A stretch of 5,111 bases of DNA from Pseudomonadota bacterium (GTDB lineage Bacteria > Pseudomonadota > Gammaproteobacteria > Acidithiobacillales > Acidithiobacillaceae), in NCBI GenBank assembly GCA_021827445.1, contig JAKAVW010000239.1:1-5111 (forward strand), in the 5' to 3' direction. Below are positions 1 through 5,111 of this stretch, one piece after another. The stretch's first letter is position 1, and every line of letters starts with the position of its first letter. The position numbers and the translations under genes were made by a program. The notes beneath the pieces were generated by a model. That model saw nothing but the letters and a program-made list of their open reading frames with translations, made no database searches and had not been told where the DNA came from.

Positions 1-202
1 ACTGGATCGGGCCATCGCCATCCATCTCCATAACGGCCAGTTTGGCTTTTTCATCGTGCCCCATGAGCGCAAAATTTTCTGGCAAAAGTGCCAGTTGCGC
101 ACCTCCCGCAGCCGCCTGCTCCAGCAGATCCCCGGCATGGGCGAGATTATCCGCCAGCACGTCCGAAGACACCATCTGCACCACAGCAACCTGCGCTTTC
201 AT
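1..202 (-). CDS. Carbon-nitrogen hydrolase (nitrilase superfamily), N-terminal part
   Basis: This is the first 67 codons of a nitrilase-superfamily amidohydrolase, cut off by the left edge. The protein begins MKAQVAVVQMVSSDVLADNL, a first beta strand and helix typical of the family. It continues to the ALLPENF block at about residues 38-44. Glu42 in that block is the expected catalytic Glu of the Glu-Lys-Cys triad; the Lys and Cys would lie outside the window. Family members are usually about 260-285 aa, so roughly three quarters is missing. Relatives include Nit1/Nit2-type omega-amidases and deaminated-glutathione amidases, which hydrolyse amide bonds of small metabolites in the cytoplasm. 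The exact substrate cannot be told from this fragment. The ATG at 202 overlaps the stop of the upstream yhdP-like gene (ATGA) and has a GGAGG nine bases upstream, so it is probably co-transcribed and translationally coupled. Family assignment is confident; subfamily is not. Confidence 0.9.
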   Translation of the reverse strand, partial: MKAQVAVVQMVSSDVLADNLAHAGDLLEQAAAGGAQLALLPENFALMGHDEKAKLAVMEMDGDGPIQ

Positions 203-3200
203 GACCTTCCCCCTCCGGTTTTGGCCGGTACATGCACCGGACGCACCACCGGATGCCCCCAGGGTCCGTCCACCTGATAACGCCATTCTAGCACCTTGCC
301 CGATTTCCCGAAGAGAGCGGGACCGAGTATGGGGAAATGCCCGAGAAGCAAGTCAAAACTCTGCAGGGGATAAACCCGCAACGCCATACGCATGGTTCGG
401 TGCGTTAAATCAACATCGCCGCTCCCCTGCATTTCGAGCGCGCTGGACTCAAGGAGCAGATTGCGGGTATGGGCGACCCCATCCTGCACCTGAAAATCGG
501 CAGAAAGCTTGGAAAAGAACAAACCATTGCCGAAGAGCGGGCGATAATCAAAAGTGAGAACGTCTTGCAATAACGTCGTAGGATTCAGGAAAACGAGCCA
601 GGAAATATCCGTCCCCAGTTTTCCGAGACGACCATTCCACAGCTTTGATTGTATAATTCCGCGGAGATGCGCCGTGGAGAAATCCCAGGGCGCGCCTGGC
701 CAGGACAGTTTCCCTGCATAATCAGCACGGCCGTAGTCCAGGGTCTCCATGCCGATGTCCTGCAGCACAGGCGCAATATTGTTGCTGCGGATATTTCCCT
801 GAAAGGCCGACTGACCCGCTCCTGTGCCCTGCCACGACCCTTTAAAATCCCATTGACTGCCTGCCCAGTCGCCTTTGAGCATGGCAATGTTCCAGCCAGT
901 CGCCGATCGCCCGGCATCCAACTGTACGTCATGCACCTTGTGGCCATGCCAATCGAGTTGCGCGATATGAGTATGCAGTGTCAGCGGGCTACCCACGGCG
1001 CCCTGCAGGGTTTGCGAAAGGACAGTGGCAGAAGACCCAGCAGATGTCGGTGCCGCGATACTTAATTTCTGGATATCCAGACGGAGTTGGGCGGGAACCG
1101 TGGGCTGCGGCGCCCGCGCATATTGTAAGACACCGGCTAACTGGGGGCTGACGCATTGCAGATGCAGCTTCTCCGCCGCCACCTGGCCGCGCATCTGCAC
1201 ATCCGGCCAATCCTGTTGCAGAAAACGCAGATGCCGCCAACGCAGGTCGAAGCGGATTTCCGGCCATGTCCCACGGTCTTCTTCACCTTTCAGCATGCTC
1301 AGCCACGGCCTCACGGAGAGGCTATCGCCACCACCCTGAAGGGAAAACCCGGCGTTGGGCAGTGGCGGGGGGGTTTTCCCACCCAAACGGGCGGCGCCAG
1401 CCTCCCATCGCCAGTCGGATTCCTCCCGTTGCCAGGCCAGGACGGCAGACCCCATGGGTAGCTTGAAATCGACTTGCAGATGGTGAGCCACATTACCATG
1501 ACCTTGCACGGTCAGGCCTCCACCCTTGCCTGATGCCCAATTCAAAGGCGCCGGCAAAGCACTACGGCTTTGGCGCAGGTCGGCATCGCCCTTAAAATGC
1601 AGTGCGTTGTTCAACAGCGTACCGCTACCCTGATATGGAACGGCGCCACTGAAAGCCGTGCGCCAGCGCTCCGGCATCGGCAGATCAGCCGCGTGCAACT
1701 CACCCTGCAGCGAAAAGCGCAGGCGCGGCGCGGTCGCCAGTTGACTGGCCTGCAGGCTCGCCTGCACGGGACCACCGGCAAAAACGCCTTTCAGCCCGTC
1801 AACCTGAATCTTATCCCGCTGAAAATAAACCGGCCCCTGCATACTCGTAGCCTGCCAGCCGCCCCACCCGACTCCCGCGTGGCGGAGATCGATCCGGCCA
1901 TCCACCTGGCTTTTCTCAGCCCCGAAAGGAATGCTGAGGGCTAATTGTAATTGTCCCTGCCCCGTCAGGCGCAGGGGCATATTCGCCACGGCCTTGCCCT
2001 CCAATACGGGTGTTTTCCGCAAAAAAGGCAGCAATTCATCCAGCGGGATCGGTGTCTTCAAAGTTACCTGCAGCGGCGAGGTATGCGGTGCGAAGAGATG
2101 GTTGAGAGCGATGCTGGCGGAAGCAACTGGCACCCCGAAAATGTCACCCCGATGACTCTGGATGGAAAGGCGATCTCCCGCCCAGAGGAGTTGCGCGTTC
2201 ACTTGCGTCGCTATTGGCCAGCGCGGGGCATAATGCAGGGTCACATGGCGAAAATTCGCCCGCAGCGAAAAATGCTCGCCCGGCGCCTGGCGTGGCAGGT
2301 GATCCCATGGTCCTTGCCACTGCAGATCAGCATGCTGCAAGGATCCTGCCTGAAAGGCCTGAAGTAACCACTGGCGCAGGGCAGGGCTAATATCGCTCTG
2401 CGGTACGAAATCCGCCATCGCCGTCACCGGCATGTCGTCAAGCTGAGCTTTCAGACGCAGTTGCTGGCCCTGCACCGCCAGGCTGGCGTGCAGGTGGCCT
2501 GGCCCCTGAAACACGATCGGATTGGCTTGAATCGACCAGTCTGTACCCGCTTTCCGGGCAACAACCCGTGCCGATACTTCCTGCAGGTGCAGCGGCGCCG
2601 CAAAGCGTTGCGGCCAGTCTAGGGTGAGCTGCCGGCTCACCAGATGAAATTGCAGGGCTTCCGGGCGAAGGACGATGTCGCCGCTAAGGCCCTGCACGCC
2701 GAACCAGTGTCCATGAGGCGAAACACCGATGCCATGAAGCCCTGCCTGAAGCTCCCAAGTGGCGGGCTGGTGTCCCACGCTGTGCGAGCGGAAGTGCAGG
2801 TCGCGCAAGCTGCCTTGCCACTGTTGCCGAGGTATCCAACGGAGCTGCACGGGGAGGGCTATCTCCGGCACGTTCTGGAGGAGTGCGGCGGGAAGCAGCG
2901 GCGTTTCTACCTGCCATTGCAGGCGATGGCGCCAGTTGAGCCCCAAGCGCGCTGCCAAAGGTTGTACGGCAAGCCCTGTCAAATCAGCAAGCTGCAATGT
3001 CCCGGTGGAACCCGTCCCATTCCAGCCCAGATGGCCATGGAGTTGTGCCCATTGCTTACCGTCCACCCCGGCGTCGTGCACGGCAAACTGCCCGGTAGCC
3101 GTGCGCGGCAAACCATCACGCCATTGCAAGCGCCCGCTGCCGCTCACGCTGCCGCTCAACACCGGCAAGTGCGAATCTGCAAGATGAAACCAAGGCAGCG

Positions 3201-3882
3201 GCAACGACTGCAACACCCAGTTACCGCTGCCAGAGGAGCGCCCCGGACGGGTAAAGACGCCGCGCGCCGCTCCGGAGTAGCACAACAGACCTTGAGGTGA
3301 CCAGCGCACCTGCACCTGCACCTGCGGACGCAAGCCACCGCTGCTCTGCCACTGTACCCGCAGCGGAATGGGGGCGGCCTGTGGCTGGGATCGCCATTGT
3401 ACGGTCAGGTGCTGTACATCCACATGCGCCCAGTCCAGATCCAGCGACAATGGCGATCCGCCATGTCCCAGCGACTGCCCGGCCACCTGCCAGTCACCAC
3501 CGGCACGCTGAATGACGGACACTTCGCCGTCCGCAACGCGGAAATCCTGCGCGACCAGATCCCCCCAGAGCAGTGGCAGGGCAAAAAGGCGCAGATGCAC
3601 CCCGTGCAGGGCCAGTTCGGGCTGTGCAGATGGACCCACCCGCAACGCGGCCAATTCCAGCGACGGTCCCCAGTTCCAACTCAAGCGCATCCCGCGCACC
3701 TGCACCGGAGCACTCCAAGCCCGCGACAGGTATTGAGAAACATAGGGGCGCAATAATTCCAGATGGGGAATCAGCAGGAGATAAAAAACCACCGCCAGCA
3801 ACACCAGCACAGTCGGCACGATGGCCAGCAGCCAACCGCCCACCCGGCGAACACCAACAAAGGTCAGGCGCAAATGCGGCAA
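199..3882 (-). CDS. yhdP: YhdP family AsmA-like envelope protein (TIGR02099/DUF3971)
   Basis: This is a 1227-residue inner-membrane-anchored periplasmic protein; E. coli YhdP has about 1266. A short basic N-terminus (R12, R13) is followed by one hydrophobic segment at about residues 17-38. The rest is a long soluble region rich in Trp, Gln and alternating hydrophobic residues, as expected for repeated beta-groove (AsmA/TamB-like) folds. The DUF3971-like middle is recognisable from about residue 440 to 760, with the WLLQAFQAGSL block beginning at W505. The C-terminal AsmA-like part has the pattern FLNPTTLLQDVLTFDY, then GDVDL, then YQVDGPWGHP at residues 1202-1211, matching the family's YxVxGPWxxP ending. 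In E. coli, YhdP works with TamB and YdbH in phospholipid transport to the outer membrane; the same role here is inferred from homology. I place the start at TTG 3882 because AGGAGAGG lies six bases upstream. An in-frame TTG at 3918 would add 12 residues but has a poor ribosome binding site. The nitrilase gene follows with an ATGA overlap, and glnE is divergent. Confidence 0.92.
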   Translation of the reverse strand: MPHLRLTFVGVRRVGGWLLAIVPTVLVLLAVVFYLLLIPHLELLRPYVSQYLSRAWSAPVQVRGMRLSWNWGPSLELAALRVGPSAQPELALHGVHLRLFALPLLWGDLVAQDFRVADGEVSVIQRAGGDWQVAGQSLGHGGSPLSLDLDWAHVDVQHLTVQWRSQPQAAPIPLRVQWQSSGGLRPQVQVQVRWSPQGLLCYSGAARGVFTRPGRSSGSGNWVLQSLPLPWFHLADSHLPVLSGSVSGSGRLQWRDGLPRTATGQFAVHDAGVDGKQWAQLHGHLGWNGTGSTGTLQLADLTGLAVQPLAARLGLNWRHRLQWQVETPLLPAALLQNVPEIALPVQLRWIPRQQWQGSLRDLHFRSHSVGHQPATWELQAGLHGIGVSPHGHWFGVQGLSGDIVLRPEALQFHLVSRQLTLDWPQRFAAPLHLQEVSARVVARKAGTDWSIQANPIVFQGPGHLHASLAVQGQQLRLKAQLDDMPVTAMADFVPQSDISPALRQWLLQAFQAGSLQHADLQWQGPWDHLPRQAPGEHFSLRANFRHVTLHYAPRWPIATQVNAQLLWAGDRLSIQSHRGDIFGVPVASASIALNHLFAPHTSPLQVTLKTPIPLDELLPFLRKTPVLEGKAVANMPLRLTGQGQLQLALSIPFGAEKSQVDGRIDLRHAGVGWGGWQATSMQGPVYFQRDKIQVDGLKGVFAGGPVQASLQASQLATAPRLRFSLQGELHAADLPMPERWRTAFSGAVPYQGSGTLLNNALHFKGDADLRQSRSALPAPLNWASGKGGGLTVQGHGNVAHHLQVDFKLPMGSAVLAWQREESDWRWEAGAARLGGKTPPPLPNAGFSLQGGGDSLSVRPWLSMLKGEEDRGTWPEIRFDLRWRHLRFLQQDWPDVQMRGQVAAEKLHLQCVSPQLAGVLQYARAPQPTVPAQLRLDIQKLSIAAPTSAGSSATVLSQTLQGAVGSPLTLHTHIAQLDWHGHKVHDVQLDAGRSATGWNIAMLKGDWAGSQWDFKGSWQGTGAGQSAFQGNIRSNNIAPVLQDIGMETLDYGRADYAGKLSWPGAPWDFSTAHLRGIIQSKLWNGRLGKLGTDISWLVFLNPTTLLQDVLTFDYRPLFGNGLFFSKLSADFQVQDGVAHTRNLLLESSALEMQGSGDVDLTHRTMRMALRVYPLQSFDLLLGHFPILGPALFGKSGKVLEWRYQVDGPWGHPVVRPVHVPAKTGGGRS
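212..216 (-). promoter_or_regulatory. Shine-Dalgarno of the nitrilase gene, inside the yhdP coding end
   Basis: GGAGG on the minus strand lies nine bases before the ATG at 202. It sits in the last codons of the yhdP-like gene, where it helps encode the C-terminal GGGRS. It supports the start choice and coupled translation of the two genes. Confidence 0.7.
1341..1380 (-). repeat. Perfect 10-bp inverted repeat with a seven-C run, inside yhdP
   Basis: GGGAAAACCC at 1341-1350 is the exact reverse complement of GGGTTTTCCC at 1371-1380, with 20 bases between. In the yhdP mRNA this could form a 10-bp stem. A run of seven C (plus-strand G at 1367-1373) sits at the stem-loop junction. The stretch encodes GKTPPPLPNAGFS, residues 835-847. 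There is no following U tract, so it does not look like an intrinsic terminator. It may simply be codon coincidence. Confidence 0.6.
3307..3324. repeat. Three tandem CACCTG hexamers in yhdP
   Basis: Three perfect copies of CACCTG follow one another. On the minus coding strand they read CAG GTG three times and give the alternating residues QVQVQV, a plausible beta strand in the AsmA-like fold. A short tandem array like this could change copy number without shifting the frame. Confidence 0.8.
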
Positions 3883-3888
3883 GGCACA

Positions 3889-3896
3889 CCTCTCCT
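3889..3896 (-). promoter_or_regulatory. Shine-Dalgarno deciding a TTG start for yhdP
   Basis: AGGAGAGG on the minus strand ends six bases before TTG 3882-3880. No ATG is available in frame nearby. The upstream in-frame TTG at 3918 has only a GGACGGG sequence immediately before it, with almost no spacing. This favours TTG 3882 as the true start. Confidence 0.65.
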
Positions 3897-3925
3897 GAAA
3901 GCCCGCAACATCAGCCAACCCGTCC

Positions 3926-3945
3926 GGTAAACGCCGGTAAACGCC
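3926..3945. repeat. Tandem 10-bp direct repeat in the yhdP leader
   Basis: GGTAAACGCC occurs twice back to back, without mismatch. It lies 44-63 bases upstream of the proposed yhdP start and so in the probable 5' untranslated leader. One turn of the helix per copy would suit a protein binding on one face, but a slippage duplication is equally possible. Confidence 0.85.
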
Positions 3946-3990
3946 ATGAGGTAATGAATGTGCCCCCTGCTACGATGCTCTCTGCGGATC

Positions 3991-4017
3991 GCGTTACCAT
4001 ATAGCACCGCGTAACGC
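3991..4017. repeat. Inverted repeat GCGTTAC-N13-GTAACGC, possible operator
   Basis: The two 7-bp arms (3991-3997 and 4011-4017) are perfect reverse complements with centres 20 bp apart, about two helical turns, which suits a dimeric regulator. The spacer contains the -10-like element facing yhdP, so a bound protein would be expected to block that promoter. A further GTAAC lies at 4025-4029. No known regulator consensus is recognised. Confidence 0.45.
3998..4006 (-). promoter_or_regulatory. Candidate extended -10 promoter for the yhdP operon
   Basis: On the minus strand TGCTATATG fits an extended -10 (TG, one base, then TATATG, four of six matches to TATAAT). The -35 is weak: TTACCG at 4023-4028 is 19 bp away. 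Transcription would begin near 3991 and leave a leader of roughly 110 bases before TTG 3882. This is judged by eye only. Confidence 0.35.
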
Positions 4018-4093
4018 TCCAACGGTAACCGCACAAAATCCTAGCACAAGAAGCGCCACAGAGCCCCATGCGGACCCCAAAACAGGGATAAGT

Positions 4094-4110
4094 TACACTG
4101 TCCATATACA
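4094..4110 (+). promoter_or_regulatory. Weak candidate -10 elements for glnE
   Basis: TACACT (4094-4099) and TATACA (4105-4110) each match TATAAT at four of six positions in a locally AT-rich patch. They would give glnE a short leader of about 25-40 bases. Neither has a convincing -35 at normal spacing, and no sigma-54 type GG/GC pair with flanking consensus was seen. Confidence 0.25.
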
Positions 4111-4130
4111 CGATGCGGAACACCACCGGA

Positions 4131-4135
4131 AGGAG
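4131..4135 (+). promoter_or_regulatory. Shine-Dalgarno of glnE
   Basis: AGGAG (in GGAAGGAG) ends five bases before ATG 4141. Another ATG at 4137 is only one base from it and opens a five-codon frame (MHGGT then stop), so 4141 is the better start. Confidence 0.75.
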
Positions 4136-4140
4136 CATGC

Positions 4141-5111
4141 ATGGCGGCACCTGAGTTACCCGAGGAGATCATCCACGCCATTAACCTGTTACCCTTGGCA
4201 GCGGAGGCAATCACCGGATCACTCGAAACCACCTGGACCGCCCTCTCGGCTGAGGAACAGGCCGAGATCCGTCGCCTTGGACCCGCCTTTGCCGCACACT
4301 GGGCACATATTGCTTGTGTCAGCCCCTTTGCGCGCCAATTCCTCCTACGCCATCCCCACTGGTTGCTGCGCCTCGCACGGGGCAGGCACAGCGACCTTGC
4401 CGCCACCCACGGACTCACCAGCGACGTCTTCCTTGCCGATCTGCGCCAGTACCGCAATGCCCGTATGGTAGAAATCATCTGGCAGGATCGTCAGCCCGGC
4501 GAACATTATTCAGAAACGGTAGCCGCCCTCAGCGAACTGGCCGAAATCTGCCTGCAACACGCTTATGCTTATGGCGTGGCGATGCTGCGCCAGCGCCACG
4601 GCACCCCCCGCAACAACGACGGTCAGGAGGTGCCTTTCACCGTCCTCGGCATGGGCAAGCTGGGCGGCCGCGAACTCAACCTCTCCTCCGACATCGACCT
4701 CATCTTCTGCTACGGCGAAGGCGGCGAGACGGATGGCCCCAGCCCCCTCGACAACAGTGCCTACTTCCAGCGCCTCGGTCGCTGGCTGATTCAGGCCCTC
4801 GATCAGCGCACGGCTGATGGTTTCTGCTTCCGCGTCGACATGCGCCTGCGCCCCTTCGGTGATGCCGGCCCCCTCTGCATCTCCGCCGCGGCCATGGAGC
4901 AATACTATCAGGTGCATGGCCGCGGCTGGGAGCGCTACGCCTTTATCAAGGCGCGCCCCGTCGCGGGTGACGTCGCCTTTGGCCAATCCCTCCTCGACAC
5001 CCTGCGCCCCTTTGTCTATCGCCGCTACCTGGACTACACCGCCCTCACCGGCCTGCGGGAAGTCAAAGCCCTCATGGATGCGGAACAGGGTGGCAGCAGC
5101 AACGACATCAA
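4141..5111 (+). CDS. glnE: Bifunctional glutamine synthetase adenylyltransferase/adenylyl-removing enzyme, N-terminal part
   Basis: GlnE attaches AMP to glutamine synthetase to inactivate it (C-terminal half) and removes AMP by phosphorolysis (N-terminal half), in response to PII protein and glutamine. It acts in the cytoplasm. The 323 codons here cover about a third of the protein (E. coli GlnE is 946 aa) and continue past the right edge. A helical N-terminus with LRQYRNARMVEIIWQD leads into the nucleotidyltransferase core. GMGKLGGREL at 170-179 is followed by LSSDIDLIF at 181-189, where D184 and D186 are the expected metal ligands. Next come FRVDMRLRPFG at 230-240 and GRGWERYAFIKARP at 260-273. 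The last visible residues, NDIK, begin the family's NDIKLGxGGIREIEF block. All expected N-domain motifs are intact, so the deadenylylase site should be functional. The N-terminus aligns from near the start of the E. coli protein, supporting ATG 4141. Transcription is divergent from yhdP. Confidence 0.97.
   Translation, partial: MAAPELPEEIIHAINLLPLAAEAITGSLETTWTALSAEEQAEIRRLGPAFAAHWAHIACVSPFARQFLLRHPHWLLRLARGRHSDLAATHGLTSDVFLADLRQYRNARMVEIIWQDRQPGEHYSETVAALSELAEICLQHAYAYGVAMLRQRHGTPRNNDGQEVPFTVLGMGKLGGRELNLSSDIDLIFCYGEGGETDGPSPLDNSAYFQRLGRWLIQALDQRTADGFCFRVDMRLRPFGDAGPLCISAAAMEQYYQVHGRGWERYAFIKARPVAGDVAFGQSLLDTLRPFVYRRYLDYTALTGLREVKALMDAEQGGSSNDI

Larger units (their letters stand above)
3883..4140. 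other. Divergent intergenic region between yhdP and glnE
   Basis: The 258 bases between the two divergent starts should hold both promoters. Visible elements are the Shine-Dalgarno of each gene, a tandem 10-bp repeat near the yhdP start, a 7-bp inverted repeat around a -10-like element facing yhdP, and a more AT-rich patch before glnE. Small open frames here lack ribosome binding sites and resemble no known protein. No tRNA, small RNA or terminator could be recognised by eye. Confidence 0.75.

Noticed and set aside
42..557. Plus-strand open frame of 171 codons antisense to the nitrilase and yhdP genes
   Set aside because: It lies over two well-supported minus-strand genes. Its composition is rich in Pro, Arg, Ala and Ser, typical of an antisense shadow in GC-rich DNA, and it has no recognisable family.
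1341..1380. Inverted repeat read as an intrinsic terminator
   Set aside because: It lies in the middle of an intact reading frame and is not followed by a T tract on the coding strand.
2644..3300. Plus-strand open frame of 218 codons inside yhdP
   Set aside because: It is entirely antisense to the AsmA-like coding region, has no recognised motif and no convincing ribosome binding site, and is expected by chance at this base composition.
3864..3947. Possible 27-residue leader peptide (ATG at 3947, minus strand) overlapping the yhdP start
   Set aside because: It has no Shine-Dalgarno upstream and no run of regulatory codons. The overlap with the yhdP start is probably incidental.
3911..4150. 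Minus-strand open frame of 79 codons spanning the intergenic region
   Set aside because: It starts inside glnE on the opposite strand, is Cys- and Arg-rich with no domain, and crosses the likely promoters of both genes.
4510..4986. Minus-strand open frame of 158 codons antisense to glnE
   Set aside because: The plus strand carries intact GlnE catalytic motifs throughout this stretch. The antisense frame is Ala/Glu/Val-rich, as expected for the mirror of biased codons.

Overview
The window looks like ordinary chromosomal backbone of a GC-rich proteobacterium. It carries two divergent transcription units around a 258-bp intergenic region (3883-4140). The protein types and gene order fit Beta- or Gammaproteobacteria or a relative such as Acidithiobacillia. 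The genus cannot be fixed from the sequence alone.

Left unit, minus strand: a large AsmA-like envelope protein of the YhdP/TIGR02099 family (199-3882, about 1227 aa) fills nearly three quarters of the window. Its stop codon overlaps the start of a carbon-nitrogen hydrolase (nitrilase superfamily) gene by four bases (ATGA), and that gene runs off the left edge after 67 codons. From memory, the order yhdP - nitrilase - tldD is a common proteobacterial arrangement, so tldD may follow beyond the left edge.

Right unit, plus strand: the N-terminal third of glnE (4141 to the right edge, 323 codons), the bifunctional adenylyltransferase/adenylyl-removing enzyme that controls glutamine synthetase. 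The intact deadenylylase motifs identify it clearly.

Between the units: the intergenic region holds a good Shine-Dalgarno for each gene and an extended -10-like element facing yhdP. A 7-bp inverted repeat with arms 20 bp apart centre to centre brackets that -10. A tandem 10-bp repeat lies in the yhdP leader. Several GTTAC/GTAAC words cluster here and run into the first codons of glnE. A shared operator is possible but unproven.

Functionally, the genes join envelope lipid homeostasis (YhdP), a small amidase probably involved in metabolite repair or nitrogen metabolism, and nitrogen-assimilation control (GlnE). I see no mobile element, CRISPR array, RNA gene, phage gene or evident novel system. 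The findings are local, small-scale observations of modest interest.
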